DNA of 64,000 nt from Heligmosomoides polygyrus polygyrus (GCA_947396885.1 OX377202.1:57376034-57440033); one strand, 5' to 3'; shown: positions 22,681 through 34,779, numbered from the stretch's first letter. Numbers and translations are program-made. The notes: generated from the letters alone by a model not told the origin.

Positions 22681-24080
22681 CAGGCGTATATCTGGACTGC
22701 GAAAACGAATACCACTGTGAGAATCTCTACCGTTCAAGTAATAGGAAGGGATGTTCCATTTTTGCAAAGTCCTTGAACCTAATGAGCTAGGGAGCCTCAA
22801 AGTTTACTATGGGATCGCTTGCACATGTGCAAAACTACCTTAATGGGCCGAAATTTCAAAAATGGATATCATATTCGTGATCGGGGCCCAAGATAGCCCC
22901 CGTAGGCAAAGTTTGGGTGAAAAATTCTCCTACCCCTTTCTCGACCTCGACCAAGAATCGCGAAAGTTCAATAGTGCCGCTTCAGATTTACCCTTGACAA
23001 TCGCACCCCCAAGGGAGCGTACACTCATGTCAGGGCGAAACATCGTGATCAACTTTTTGAAGTATATTTCTGCACCCCTATCTTCAATAAAAAAATCTCT
23101 CTATATGTAACATTTTTAATTGGTTGGCTCACCAGACGGGTTTCAAGACCGACGTGCCGCCGTCTAGCGAGCGACACGTTACAATATGACGGTGACCTAT
23201 GCCCCCTGACCTGTCAGGACTGCAGTAGCTACCAGCCCGTCATCATTAGTGTGTCTAGTTCATTAGTACACCTTCGACGGGCAGTAGGGTACAACTGGAC
23301 TTGTACAATGATGTGCTGCTCTTCATGTGGGACACATGCTAGATGATATGAGATTGACTGGAGTCATCCTCGGCTTGTGGACTGGTGCCATCATATGCTC
23401 TTCTAATTGCTTTATTTATGTCTGATTGGGAAGGTTCATTCCCCCATGTAGCCAAGGGTCCTACCAAAAATCAGCAGAAAATACAAAGTGTCGCATATAG
23501 AGGGAGCAGCTGATAAAAATCTCTCACTGAACACGTATTTCTCGGCCTATAGTGGAATACATGCATAGAAAAAGTTGGGAAGGTGAATGATACCAAAAAA
23601 GGAATAAACGCTAAAAATGCAAAATCACTCTGAGGTCAAGGAGTCGAACATCCCACAGTGTGCCTACCATGCGCCGGCACTACCACTCAGCCCCGAGCGT
23701 CTGGCTCCGTCGCCGAGCTGCTTGCCCCGACGACGGAGCCAGACGTATTTCACCATTTCTCTTATCCCCACGTGCAACACGCGCGTATGTGTTAGATGCT
23801 GACAGAGCCATACACTCCTGGGTATTCAGGGACCCCTATTTCTTTGGGTTCAAGGATTTTGCAAAAATGGAACATCCCTTCCTAATACATGAAGGGTGGA
23901 GAACCTACCTGTGGTATTCGTTTTTGCGGTCCAAACCTATGTGCGAATGCATGCGATCCCATAGTAAACTTCGAGGGTCACTATCTCGTTGGGTTCAAGG
24001 ACTTTGCAAAAATGGAACATCCCTTCTTACTATTTGAAGGGTGGAGAATCTCACAGTGGTATTCGTTCTCGTAGTTCAGA
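22681..24080. repeat. Inverted plus tandem ~160-bp repeat with a strong hairpin
   Basis: A unit containing TTTTGCAAAAATGGAACATC occurs twice in tandem on the plus strand (23847-23960 and 23994-24080) and once inverted (about 22690-22830). Between them lies a 15-bp perfect stem, CGTCTGGCTCCGTCG (23698-23712) with its complement at 23731-23745 and an 18-base loop. The arrangement suggests a foldback element, but ends were not found. The ORFs here are translations of the repeats. Confidence 0.6.
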
Positions 24081-24479
24081 CCTACGGCTGAGAGACTTCC
24101 CTGGTGAGCTTAATCATCTCTTGTGCAGATATATTGAATAATGATTTTTCTTCTGATGAAGGTGTGCGACTACTTATTATGAGCTGTGTGACTCCCTCCC
24201 CATCCCTGAACATTGAAGCAGGCGACTTGTCTCAGCCATCAGTAGTGAAACACGAGCCCGTGGTCTATGGGCCAAGTTGATGCCTTCGATATGCTGACAA
24301 ATGAGAAAATCAGGTAAGGTTTTTTCTAAGCTGTCCCATTTCTATTCCCTAAAGTAGGCATCCCGTTTGAATTCAGATCTGGTTTTTTTATGTAACTTAT
24401 TTGATCTAATTTAGTGTGCCGCCCACTAGACGCGAAACACAGCTACTCATCAATACAGTTCACCTGAAATATTATATTA
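24081..24479. other. no recognisable feature
   Basis: Nothing recognised. Confidence 0.4.
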
Positions 24480-24481
24480 TA

Positions 24482-24520
<39 letters not shown>

Positions 24521-24587
24521 TTATATATTTATATTTATATATATATATTTATATATATTTATATATATTTATATATATATACCATTT
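24480..24587. repeat. TA/TTTATA microsatellite
   Basis: Uninterrupted ATATAT and TTTATATAT runs. The ORF across it (Ile/Tyr repeats) is an artefact. Confidence 0.9.
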
Positions 24588-24625
24588 TCAGATCAAATTG
24601 AACCCTTTTCAAACCAATTGGACAC
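24588..24625 (+). repeat. Partial end of the 21-bp-repeat element
   Basis: TTTTCAGATCAAATTGAACC and then TTTTCAAACCAATTGGACAC match the terminal repeats of the element at 887-1810. The copy runs into the sequence gap. Confidence 0.65.
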
Positions 24626-24825
24626 NNNNNNNNNNNNNNNNNNNNNNNNNNNNNNNNNNNNNNNNNNNNNNNNNNNNNNNNNNNNNNNNNNNNNNNNNNN
24701 NNNNNNNNNNNNNNNNNNNNNNNNNNNNNNNNNNNNNNNNNNNNNNNNNNNNNNNNNNNNNNNNNNNNNNNNNNNNNNNNNNNNNNNNNNNNNNNNNNNN
24801 NNNNNNNNNNNNNNNNNNNNNNNNN
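24626..24825. other. Assembly gap (200 N)
   Basis: Exactly 200 N. A transposon terminus on the left edge suggests a repeat-caused break; the true gap length may differ. Confidence 0.98.
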
Positions 24826-25183
24826 TTAGAGAATGCATCATGACCGTGCTTCCTCAAGAAAGGACGTTACAAATTAAAGTCTGCGAACAACACACACAGA
24901 AACCTACGAGAAGAACGCCTTGTGCGAGTCAAGCTGAAAACGGTCGAGATACACAGCAGTATGGCTCCGTCGGCGGGAACCGCCTCTAGCAAGAGACCAA
25001 GATGATTCTCAGCCTAGCTAAGGCTTCTGCAGATAAAGAAAGCAGTCCAAATTTTGGCAATAGTAGGAAGGACACGCGAGAGCTCGAACGTGTACTGTCT
25101 CATGCCATGTAATGCAATGTTTGTTATTGAGCAACCATATAAATAAATAGAGGAGCAAATAGAACACGAGGCATCAATTGTAT
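24826..25183. other. no recognisable feature
   Basis: Nothing recognised between the gap and the mariner. Confidence 0.4.
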
Positions 25184-25185
25184 TA

Positions 25186-26446
25186 GCTTGGTGCGTAAGT
25201 TATCGGACACTTGGGGCATGAAATATTTATTATCACAACATACGAACAACAATATCAAATCATTTGAAGTAACCACCCTTTACATCAAATTGTCTTTCGC
25301 CAACGTGCTGGTAAGTCATGGATGCCTTTTCTCCAAAACGTGGCCGGTTGTGATTCGAAAAATGTGAGCAGTGCCTCCTTGACTTCCTCTCGGTTCCTAA
25401 ATCTGGCCGTCCAATGGCGTTGAAGGCTTGAAAACAAATGATAATCAGAAGGAGTGAGATCTGGTGAGTAAGGTGGATGTGCAAGAACGGTCCATCCGTA
25501 GTCCGCCAACTCAGCCGCCGTCGCTCTAGCAATATGCGGTCTAGCGTTGTCGTGTTGAAAATACACCTTCACTTGCTCTCCTCGTGTGGTTTGAAGGTGG
25601 GCCCTCAACTTCCTCAGTTGGTTGACGTAAACCTCTGCCGTCACTGTTATCCCTCCGTCCAGCAGCTCCCAGTATTCTACGCCAAGAACGCTCCACCAAA
25701 TGCATAGCATCACCTTTTCAGGTGAAGGTCGGGTTTCGGAACGTCCTCTGCCTCTCCACTTGCGTCAACCCACTGTGCACGCCGGTGATAATCAGAGTAG
25801 AGTATTCACTTCTCATCCCCGGTGACAAGGTTGTCCAGCCATCCGTGGGTGCGTCTGAGGGTAAGGAGAGACAGAGCGACATCGGCTCTGCGATCCATGT
25901 CATGTTGTGTCAAGTCGTGAGGTACCCAGCGACCCAATTTTTGCACCTTGTCAATCGACTTCAATCGAACGACTGTTGAGTGACTAACACCACGAGTGCT
26001 TGATAGTTTGCGAGTGGTTTGGTATGGGTCCGCTTCCACTCTACTTCGGAGGCCATCCAAATCCAGTGTCATCGGGGGCCCTTCACGTTCATTATCTTCA
26101 ATGGACAATTCACCAACTGCAAACTTCGAGAACCACTGGTACACAGTACTTCGAGCAGGAGCACTCTCGTTGTAAACATCTTTCAGGCGACGATACGATT
26201 CGTTGGCATTGAGGCCAGATTGATGCAGGAATAACATGACGTGCTGAATATGCGTCTCAGTTGCGATGAATTGCTTAGCCATAATAGCTGACGTTAACAA
26301 CGCAGAAGTAAATTAGGAACAGTTTTGTAGCCCTTTCCTTTCTCTATCGATCGATCATTTACGCGTTGATACATGTGAGAAATTTGGCGGGAAAATGCGC
26401 TTTCAATTCAGGAGGGATCAAATGTCCGAGAACTTATGCGCCAACC
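25186..26446 (-). mobile_element. mariner element, near full length
   Basis: 1261 bp flanked by TA on both sides (25184-25185, 26447-26448). Terminal inverted repeats start GCTTGGTGCGTAAGTT at the left and GGTTGGCGCATAAGTT (complement) at the right, continuing with TCGGACA. Length, TA target and one transposase reading frame on the minus strand are as expected for mariner. The transposase is frameshifted, so the copy is non-autonomous. Confidence 0.88.
25285..26282 (-). pseudogene. mariner transposase, frameshifted
   Basis: Cut-and-paste transposase of the D,D34D class. The N-terminal half starts MAKQFIATETH (26282), with helix-turn-helix features (STVYQWFSKF, SIEDNEREGPP, linker WVPHDL) and the first catalytic Asp in VTGDEK. 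The reading frame then shifts near 25805 and again near 25715. The C-terminal half (25713-25285) contains WWSVLGVEYWELL, the second Asp in HDNARPH, and the third in PYSPDLTPSDYH, 35 residues later, giving D34D. Total length (~330 residues) equals the family's usual size. All catalytic residues persist; only the frameshifts inactivate it. Confidence 0.88.
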
Positions 26447-26448
26447 TA

Positions 26449-27280
26449 ATAGAAGGCCAACGGTGCAGCACAATGTGTGAAACTTATTCAACTAGAAAAA
26501 TTTAGAGAAAAAACTAAAAGACCTAGAAATTGGAAAGCTGGAGAAAAAACAAATAGCAATATTTCAGTAATATCTACTTGGGGTGTATTATCCTACCATA
26601 TATAATAGAGGAGGGTTTTTGACTCAACGTGACCATGGGAAACTTCGTAAACTTTGTGGGCTCGATGGTTTAATCACCCAAGTTTGAGGCACGATCACGA
26701 CTTCTCTCTCCGAAGGGGAGCGCCGGGAGGTGAGCAATCGCCGCTGCCGAGGAGGGCACGTGAGGCATTGCGAAATGGGCCTTCGCCGCGACCCTGTCCG
26801 CGCAGTGTTCGGTGGCTACTGCCTCGAACTGGCCCCCTTCTAGGCTCCTGTCATTGCTAGCGGTCACTTAGTGCTTGCATTAGGTGCTGCTACAGTTGTG
26901 TTACCGCAGGGTACAACTCTGCCGCCTGTGTGCATGGCCGAGATTACGGTTGTGGTGAGAATTTGCGGCCCTATTCTAGTGCTCGTCACTCTACACGTTA
27001 GAGTATGCGTCTTGGTAGGAAGGCACATGTATGCCCATTCACAGCAGAAGTGACCTAACTCGGTTCACCATAGGGCTAGAACTCACCAGGGCTGCTTAAA
27101 ATGTTGAATTTCAAACACACAAAACGACGGATTGGGCTTTCCTAAATGGTGGCCCTCCCGCCCGAGCTAAGCGCCTCATTGGTAGTAGTAGTACTTATAT
27201 CCACACTCGTGTGCTTCTAAAGAGGCTGACAACCACTTAACACGATGAGTCCTGTCCACCCAAGCCGTTTTGCGCCTGAT
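26449..27280. other. no recognised gene; GC-rich patch
   Basis: 26650-26870 is GC-rich with ORFs on both strands but no domain. Nothing else recognised. Confidence 0.4.
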
Positions 27281-28010
27281 TCTGTAGGCTGTAAGTTAGA
27301 TTCTCCCATCCAAAGTTCGTTGGATTGAGCTCTTCAGTTTCTCCCGCCCACACAAACTTCCTACTTCCTACACTCTTCCAAGCTGTTGCGATTTTTATTC
27401 GATTGATAGCAGAAGTTGAACAACAAACACAACGGTGAGGAACATACATATCCCACTTTTGTGGTTCACATAAGTGGCTTTTGCACCATCATTCGAATAA
27501 AGGCTGCGGTGAACTTTCCGAGGGCATGGCGCGATCTCATCTTTTATTGCGCCAAATGCTTGCTTATTAGTTAGGCTGTAAGTAAGATTCTCCCATTCGA
27601 AGTTCGTTGTGTCGAGCGCATGTATCAGTTTCTCCCGCCCACTCATGATTGTTATTTATTGCTTAGGCCCCCTTCCAAGCTGTTGCGATTTTTATTCGAT
27701 TGATAGCAGAAGTGCAAACACACATATCCCTACTTTTGGTGGATCAATTAGGTGGAATTTACACCATCAATCAAATAAAAACTGCGGTGAACTTTTGGAG
27801 TGGGTGGCGCGGTCTCATCTTTTAATGCGCTATATATTTACTTCTTAGCTGCGGGCTGTAAGATTCTCCCATTCGAAGTTATTTCGACTGAGCGATTTTT
27901 ATTCGATTGATAGTAGAAGTAGAACAAAAACCAACGCAACAGTGAGGAACACACATATCCCCACTTTGGTGGTTTAAGTAAGAGAGAGGTATTTGCACTA
28001 TCGATCAAAT
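27281..28010. repeat. ~280-bp tandem array, about 2.5 units
   Basis: Recurring landmarks: GCTGTAAG-AGATTCTCCCAT at 27288, 27576 and 27853, and GATTTTTATTCGATTGATAG at 27389, 27685 and 27896 with its near complement CTATCAATCAAATAA about 100 bp later in each unit. The paired motifs would make each unit fold back. Related units lie at 59560-60190 (in LIR5) and in the elements at 0.9-1.8 and 39.4-40.9 kb. Confidence 0.7.
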
Positions 28011-28440
28011 AATCAATGGTGCTATCGGTTTTCTCTTAGACCTAACCGATCGGGATTGGGGTTGCCTGATTGTGTTGGCCGACGGGAGCGTTCCACACTA
28101 TATGGCGTTTTGATCAGGCAGTCGATATCGATCGATATTATCGATCAGTTGATTATTGCTATCGTTTTTCTCTCAAAGCGAGCCGATCGGGATTTCTCTC
28201 TTACGCATTGGAGGTGGGAAATCAGAGACGGAAAATAAATAAATAAAGGAAGGAGCCAAAAGTCACTGTCTGTAGTGGTTCGTCAACAGCGGAAACCAAG
28301 TTCCCGTCCCACCCCCCCCCCCGGTTTTTCCCTACACTAGGCTCTCGGAATAATTCTTCCCGTACATTCCCTCAAAATTATGTAATATTCAGAGTACAAG
28401 TTTGCTCCCCAGACTTAAATTTGAGGAGTCAAGTGTTAAA
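28011..28440. other. no recognisable feature; C-run
   Basis: C-run at 28311-28322. Nothing else recognised. Confidence 0.4.
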
Positions 28441-28711
28441 TGTTGGCGTTGATGAATTCCTTTTTGGGATACGCCACGCGCTCCACTTTAAGGAATATAG
28501 AGGAGGAAATTTGAGTGCGTATTTGGCTTGGCCAGGCGATGGGCAAATCAGTGTTTCAAGTGTTTGTTCCCAATCAGACAATTGCGGTAGCGATTCCCTG
28601 ACCCGGAGTGGGTGGAACCTCGGCTAGCTTACGCAATAAACGAACCAAGAACCTCAAATCAGTATTTAAGTGGCAGCCGACGCCTGTCCCGATTGCGCTC
28701 CACCTCTCCCG
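28441..28711 (-). repeat. tRNA-derived SINE, degenerate copy
   Basis: Same order as the intact copy at 28906-29197: 3' end with TTTTTGGGATACGCCACGCG, middle ATTTGAGTGCGTATTTGGC, B-box region near 28640, and a 5' part with GATTGCGCTCCACC near 28690-28708. Many substitutions and no clear target duplication. Confidence 0.65.
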
Positions 28712-28905
28712 AATTAACCAAAATAAGCTGTACCTTAAAACAGTGAAGCAGAAATGAAGGAGTAGCGCATTCAGAAGGAACAAAAGTAATCGAAAATCCA
28801 ACACATATTTGATGAACCATTAGAAGAGCAATGGTTCGCTTTTCCAAGAAGACGCGTACCAGTCCACGAACCAATGATGCTTGGTGACAGCTCGAGAGAA
28901 ATAAA

Positions 28906-29197
28906 GGATAAGGATCAAGGACGGCGTTACTCAATCCCTTTTGGGATGCGCCAGCGCATTCTACTTCTATGGGATGTCGTGGAGGCGACATGAATGCGTA
29001 TTTGGCCATACAATGACTTGCGGTGGCCAGCCGATGAACAAGTCAGCGCTTTATCCTTCCCGGACAAGTCTGGTACCAATTCACCGACCCCGGAGGGATG
29101 GAAGGTTTGGTTTGCCTGGGCGGCAAATCCGAACCAGGAACCTGGTATCGAGTGCACGCGACAGTCGCGCCTCCTCCGACTGCGCTACACGCGCCCC
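28906..29197 (-). mobile_element. tRNA-derived SINE, complete copy
   Basis: 292 bp flanked by the 12-bp direct repeat GAGAGAAATAAA (28894-28905, 29198-29209). On the minus strand it begins GGGGCGCGTGTAGCGCAGTC (A-box form TAGCGCAGTCGG), and about 40 bases later has GGTTCGGATT (B-box form). These are the two parts of a tRNA-type RNA polymerase III promoter. The body is not tRNA and ends in a CCTTAT-like tail. A second complete copy is at 53015-53308, with partial copies at 28441, 34193 and 62360. It would be moved by a partner LINE; which one is unknown. Confidence 0.85.
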
Positions 29198-29209
29198 GAG
29201 AGAAATAAA

Positions 29210-29699
29210 AAATAATTACTTCAAATAATACAAAAATAAAAACTATATTAAAAATAAGAAAACTAGAAAGTCCTTGTTAGGATCTCATAGTTATGCTTTC
29301 AAGGCTCAGGCTTCTCAAGCAGGAGCGAATGGTCAGGGAAAAAGTCGGAAGCCAACACTTGCAGTGTAGACTGACTGCTGCAGGTCACCGAGAAAGTGGA
29401 TCTGGTGCAGGCCCTCAATCTTTTTGCACTTTCGGCAGTGATCGATCAGTAACCGATTAGTGACAGGCTGTTTTTCGCTCATCAGCAATCAAATCATTTG
29501 GACGACTAATTTCGAGGAGACACTCATAATCATTATATAATGAGCGATTAATAACAGTGCTTCCTAAACATTTTGGTCAAAACAAAACATTGCTGGAAAA
29601 TTGATTTTGTGTCCCTGCATCAACACAAAATACACCATTCCTTTACAAATAGACACCTTTTGAAGCAATCTGGCCATTTTCGGAGTCAAGCTGAACTTC
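29210..29699. other. no recognisable feature
   Basis: Nothing recognised. Confidence 0.4.
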
Positions 29700-30078
29700 T
29701 GGAGGTATGCATCCAAGCGCACCTCTTCACCTTGCGCCAACACAGGGTCTTTCCCACCACCACGTCTCTGCTACCGCACATCGGGAGATCCAGGGCTCAG
29801 AGCCGATTTTTCGGACGCTCGCGGGTCGCGCTCCCCGACCCGGCCCGTCGGGTACCTCCAGGCGTAAGCTGGAGTTGTAATTTCCTATGGGTCCCGTCTC
29901 TGTAAAGAGCAGGTAAATCCCCTTGTTTAAGGCCCCGTCACTAATTGTGTATGCCATGTTATGTTTTTCGCATATTCTCTAACAAAATAATCTGCGAACC
30001 GTTTCTTTTGTTGTGTTTTCCACTACGGGATCGTTTTCCACTTTCTACGTTAATAACCTGAACCGCTAGGTTATTACA
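29700..30078 (+). repeat. Possible solo LTR
   Basis: The 3' ~60 bases (30024-30078) match the end of the solo LTR at 54497-54992: CTACGGGATCGT, then ACGTTAATAA and the stem-loop with loop core GAACCGCT. They end TTATTACA. The segment starts TG, ends CA, and is bordered by CTTC on both sides (29696-29699, 30079-30082). The 5' start is inferred only from the 4-bp match, which is weak. Confidence 0.45.
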
Positions 30079-30082
30079 CTTC

Positions 30083-31485
30083 CACGAAACCAGAACGAAC
30101 ATCTTCCAGATTAACCTACTTACTTTCCGAGAGAGTGAAAAAGCTTTTCTCTCGAGGAAATTTACTGTAACTCTCCCTGAACATTTGTACATAATACGCC
30201 TATTCTGAAAATGTGGTCATAATGCTTGGAGCACTATGAAGTGTTTTATGAAAGAGGAGAGCGCTCCATTCACTCGTAGAGCACGTATGATTTCCATTTC
30301 ACATACTGTTTGCAAAAAGCTTGTCCATGTAGAGATGCGTGCTTCTCATGACACATGCATACAACAGCAGCAACTGTAAAAAACATGAACATCTCCCGCA
30401 CAACATCAAGTAAGCAGAATTTGTACTATCAATCAAATGAAAATTGCGAGTGCTGGACGAGTTCAAGGCCCGATCTCTCCTGTAATAACTGATAATAATA
30501 TGCAGCTCAAAATCGGTTTTACTACATTCATTATACAAACTTGAAGTAGTTGTAGAAAAATAAAATTCATGCTATCACATGGTGTTTTCCTGAAACCAAA
30601 TCATCAGGCGGTAGTCCTACCGTACTTAGCGAACGGCATGCTACTCTATGATACCTGGTGAGGAACTGTTTGATCTAATGCAACGTCCACAACACCTTTA
30701 TTATTAATTAAAGGAAGGTATCTACAAATAGGCAATCTGATAATAAGTTTCTTGCCCCAGTTCTGAACCAGAAGAAATCGAGGAGTTTAGAAGGTGACTG
30801 AGGAGAAGAAACAGGGGCACTGTGCGCTTTGGTTTCGAAAGAACGGCCAGAAGCACTGCGTGAGGTTTTTGGGAGATGTTTTGGAGACAAAGCAGAACGA
30901 AACGCAAATAAACACCTGAGATCTGGCTGACGAAGGAAAACAAAAGTCACACAACGCTTACCACTGGCCCCATGCAAACAACCGGAAGTCTCCCCTCACC
31001 GTGATCGAGACATGCGGGTCACTGCAGCGGGGAGGAGGGGAGATATCCCGCAACACCCCACCGCCAGCTGCAATGAAGTCACAGGGAGAGCATGGAGGTC
31101 AGTCTCCTTCTGAAATCACTGTGCACCTCGCATGAGATCGTGGAAGCGACCTACTGCTGAAGGAAACTAGCGACTCCCTAAAGATTAGCGACGCAAGTTG
31201 AGCCAAGGAGTGTTCGCGGGCAGCGAATCGCTTCATAGGCGTCCACTGCATCCGGAAGCATTTCATAAAGGCGCAATACCTGGCCACGGCAGGCTGATTG
31301 GATCCTTTAGGAGAAGAGCGCATCGATTCCCCTGCTCATTCCTGAAAGCTCTAGTTCGGGGTTGACAGTAAACTAAATCACTTCGCCTGCTGGCACTTCT
31401 TTTGAGCACAGTTGTAAACGCTTCCGCGGTTCTCGCAGATGCCTCAATAAACGTGCGCCATGGCCTTTATGAGTTAAGAGATCGG
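30083..31485. other. no recognisable feature
   Basis: A fragment ACTATCAATCAAATGAAAAT at 30427-30446 belongs to the tandem-array motif family. Otherwise short ORFs without domains (for example 30708-30977). Confidence 0.4.
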
Positions 31486-31489
31486 CTGG

Positions 31490-32745
31490 AAGACGTGATC
31501 AGTTAACATATGGAACCAAACCAATGTCCTTGATGATAGAAAAGTGGATATAGACGTTGCCTATTCTGATTTTATGAAAGCGCTCAGCAAGGTCCCTTCC
31601 GCTAAGCTGATTAACAAACTTGAACAAATATGTGTCACCTCCGGTTAAAAACGATTCTTCCAGTTCGCTACCGGTCACTGGTGGTGTTCCTCAGGGTGTG
31701 GTTCCATCGCCAATTCTGTTTCTATTTATACTGCGGACACTCCCATCGTTCGTTGATCAATGCGGCGTTGCATGCAAAATGCGGATGATATAGGAATTCA
31801 TAAGAACATAACTGGTGGGGAAGACCATACTGTTCTTCAATCTGCAATAAATAGTCCTGTTGACTGGGCACTGGAAGTTACCACTGTCGGAGCTAAAATC
31901 ACATGTTCTTCACGTCGAACCGCAGCACAATGGGAACAACCATCACATTGGTTAGCTAGCACTTAATACTGGTGATGTGATAGTTGCGTGATCATGGATT
32001 GATTTTGAACTTTAAATTTTCCTCTAAAAACACTCTGAACTCTTAGAATGGAAGGCTGATAGAGCTCCATGCAGTATATTAAAGCCATTGCGAAAAATTC
32101 AATTGTTCATCTATTGCTAGCATGTAAATCACATGTTACCCCTATATCAGAGTACGGTGCCATTGTATTCAGACCTAATTGCAAGCGGGAAGTCGCTAGG
32201 CTTGAATCTGTGCAAAACGGTTTTACCAGGGAACTATGGATAGGCGATTGTGTATTGACTACGCCGCCATACCATCAGCAGTTGAGAGAATTCGATTTTC
32301 AACCTGCGCAGAGCCGCCTCTCGTAGAAGAAAGTGTGATTTAGTCACGATTTACAAGTTGTTAAATGGGATGCTACGCCTTCCTCTCCAAGAGTTTTACT
32401 CAATTCCTTCAACTCACACAAGGGGTGGGCAGTAGAATATCCAGATTCCCAGAGAAAGAATTGACGTAAGGTCTCCGTTCTTCACTCGCCGACCATTGAA
32501 ATTCTGAGATTCTCCAAGAAAAACAGTTTGCCAAACTCAGTAAGGCATTACAAAATATCTGCAGGAAGCTGGTTAGTTTACCGTCCTTCTAGACAGTTTG
32601 TTTCGTGTTATGAATAATCATAGTGTTACCTGCTATTGCATAGTTTTCTAATTTCATTTTCTTTTGCGCTGGACTGTGGTTGTGTTGAGCGTGGTTCTAA
32701 TTCATAGTTTGGTTATCCATTCTTATTAAAAAGTAAATAAATAAA
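31490..32745 (+). pseudogene. Decayed non-LTR retrotransposon reverse transcriptase
   Basis: Frameshifted plus-strand remnants of a LINE reverse transcriptase, in order. DVAYSDFMKALSKVPSAKL (about 31551-31607) corresponds to the D-F-x-K-A-F-D-x-V motif. VTGGVPQGVVPSPILF (from about 31675) is the G-V-P-Q-G-S motif. The catalytic FADD region near 31780 is degraded. YGAIVFRPNCKREVARLE and SVQNGFTRELW (about 32149-32240) are the thumb/C-terminal motif. A tail of AAGTAAATAAATAAAG (32731-32746) ends it. The pattern suggests a CR1/jockey-like clade, different from the intact RTE. It has many stops and is inactive. Confidence 0.8.
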
Positions 32746-32746
32746 G

Positions 32747-33555
32747 AGGACACCCGTTTACATATGAGTTGCTCACAGTGAGACTCATAAACAGCTTTTG
32801 GGACAGAGTTCCATGTACAGGAATGTTCAGTCTTTAAATCCTTAACCGCAGAAAAATTTCTAACATTGAACGATGCGCCCACAATACGAAAATTCCAAAT
32901 AACTTTTCTATCAAAAATCTGAGTGATCATCTTACATGCACAGGAAAACAAGAAAAAAGCTTAATCGGGCATCACATATGTCAATCCGATTTTATGACCA
33001 AAATATTATTAATATTGATAAACTGTTAACACAACTAATACCAACATATGGCTATAATCATTCTTAACGACTTGAGGGTATTTATTTACTGATAAGGTAT
33101 TTGCGATGTTTGTCGTCGTAAGTCACAAATTTCACGAAATTGGTAACACGCCTACCATTAGTTAACCACAGTTTACCGCCCCAAACGAGTTGTGGATTGT
33201 TGGTACATCTCCCACCACTGGCAGCTGTGCCAAAATGGTGATTGTATTTCAAAGGTCTATACAAGCGCCGATCGTTACTTTACGGCAGCTTGTTGGAAGG
33301 CCAGAAGCCCTCAACGTGTTCCCTACTTCAGCGTGCGCATGGCGACCTCTGTTTCTATAATGCTTACAAGGAAAGGATGCTTGCTTGCAGTGGTGCTTTG
33401 AGATGAGTTTGACATCGTGGTATCCAGATTCGAGCGCTGATTTCGAATAATCCCGGCTTCCCTCTTCTCAAGAACTCTGCTGGCCAACCAGCGCGGGCGA
33501 ACACCAGCCTTCGTGATGGATTCAATTGGTGTGTTCGTTTCCCCCACCTATGACT
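32747..33555. other. no recognised gene
   Basis: No domain recognised. The portion after about 33380 may be further decayed Penelope-like sequence, but no motif proves it. Confidence 0.35.
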
Positions 33556-33760
33556 CTGCTGTGGCTGGCTGTAAGCTCGAAATGCTAGGGTAGTTGAGGA
33601 GTTTGGTGGAGTAGAGCGCAAACCAAGACCTATGTACCATGATGAGGCCTCTGAAGACGACGTGAAGTCGATACGTCAGGCCCTGTGAAAGAAAGCTCAA
33701 CCCCTCACGTAGGACAAGATGCCTTAACTATGCTAACAGCTGATTTTGAATCTGCGCTCC
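33556..33760 (+). repeat. Penelope-like element 3' end fragment
   Basis: Matches the 3' untranslated end of the PLE at 56150-56345 (AATGCTAGG, GGGTAGAGCGCAAA-like words, then the hammerhead-like motif). The coding part upstream is not recognisable. Confidence 0.65.
33646..33682 (+). ncRNA. Hammerhead-like motif, PLE copy C
   Basis: Stem I GGCCT/AGGCC, core CTGAAGA, stem II from GAC/GTC, and GATA where the hammerhead core requires GAAA. The loop GTGAA differs from the other copies. The core substitution should abolish cleavage. Confidence 0.55.
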
Positions 33761-34192
33761 ATATCTGCGATGATCATTGATGAACCCTGTTAAGGACGAT
33801 TTTCCACTTTACTCCGCTTGCGCTCTGCAACTATGTAGCGGTGGCGTTATGGATAGAAAAACAGGACGGGTGGAATGCAGAGCACCTGATTCAACACTCT
33901 GGTCACACAGCACTCTTCTACCTCGTAAAAAGAACGGCACGAGCATTCGAAGCCCTCCATGTGAAACCGCGCAGAAAACTGCTCCAGGGACGAGGCCAGA
34001 TTCAGTGGCAGTCTCACGACTCCAGAGGCCGAAAAAAGTTCTTCGCTCAACTTCCTTAAGGTGGTTATTCAAAGCACTGATCAATCTGCCTCGAGTAACC
34101 ATTTAAAGCAAGAGTGGGAGAAACCGGTGCTCTGCCCCATCAACATTGTTCACGCCTACTTACTTTATCCCACAGTAAAAGGCTAGCGGATT
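33761..34192. other. no recognised gene
   Basis: ORFs on both strands (33777-34106, 33809-34102) overlap and lack known domains. Confidence 0.35.
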
Positions 34193-34296
34193 AAGAACGG
34201 CATTAATCAATCCCTTTCGAGATGCGCCACGCATTCCACTTCCACGGGTGCTGCGGAGACAATTTGAGTGCGTATTTGGCCCATACAATAACTTGC
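34193..34296 (-). repeat. SINE 3' fragment
   Basis: Diverged copy of the 3' third of the tRNA-derived SINE: GGCATTAATCAATCCCTTTC, then GATGCGCCACGC and TTTGAGTGCGTATTTGGC. It abuts the left end of LIR1, whose terminal bases are missing. Confidence 0.65.
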
Positions 34297-34779
34297 GACG
34301 CATCTATAAACTAGGGCGAATAGACACCGCAAAAAAGTCGATTTTGCGGTTTTTGCGTCTTTTTGACATAACTCGCCTAAAATTCATTCATTTCAAAAAC
34401 TAATGATATAGTTGTGCTCAGGAGCTCGAGCTCTATCGCTTGGTATACACAGTTGATATGAAGCCATGCAAATATTCAAAATTGAAAACTTGCGCTACAT
34501 TGCCAAGGGCGATTGCGCACGAGTTGTCGGTCACAAGCCGTCGAGACCCGTTGCATGCTCACAATTCCTCTAATTTGAGGTTTTTGAGAAACGGTTGGTA
34601 CCGTTCGATTTGTCTCATCAAGATCTACACAAGTATGTATAAAGCTTTACCAGGTCACCGCTTTTTCGCAGTGGGTGGACAAAAATGACTGGAGCAGGCT
34701 CTTTGCGATTAGAGAAGCTTATTTTCCAGGACATGCATGCTCCTGGAGTACCTCAAGCATGGCGTAAAGTGAGTTTGTC

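Noticed and set aside
24416..24601. ORF rich in Ile/Tyr
   Set aside because: Translation of a TA microsatellite.
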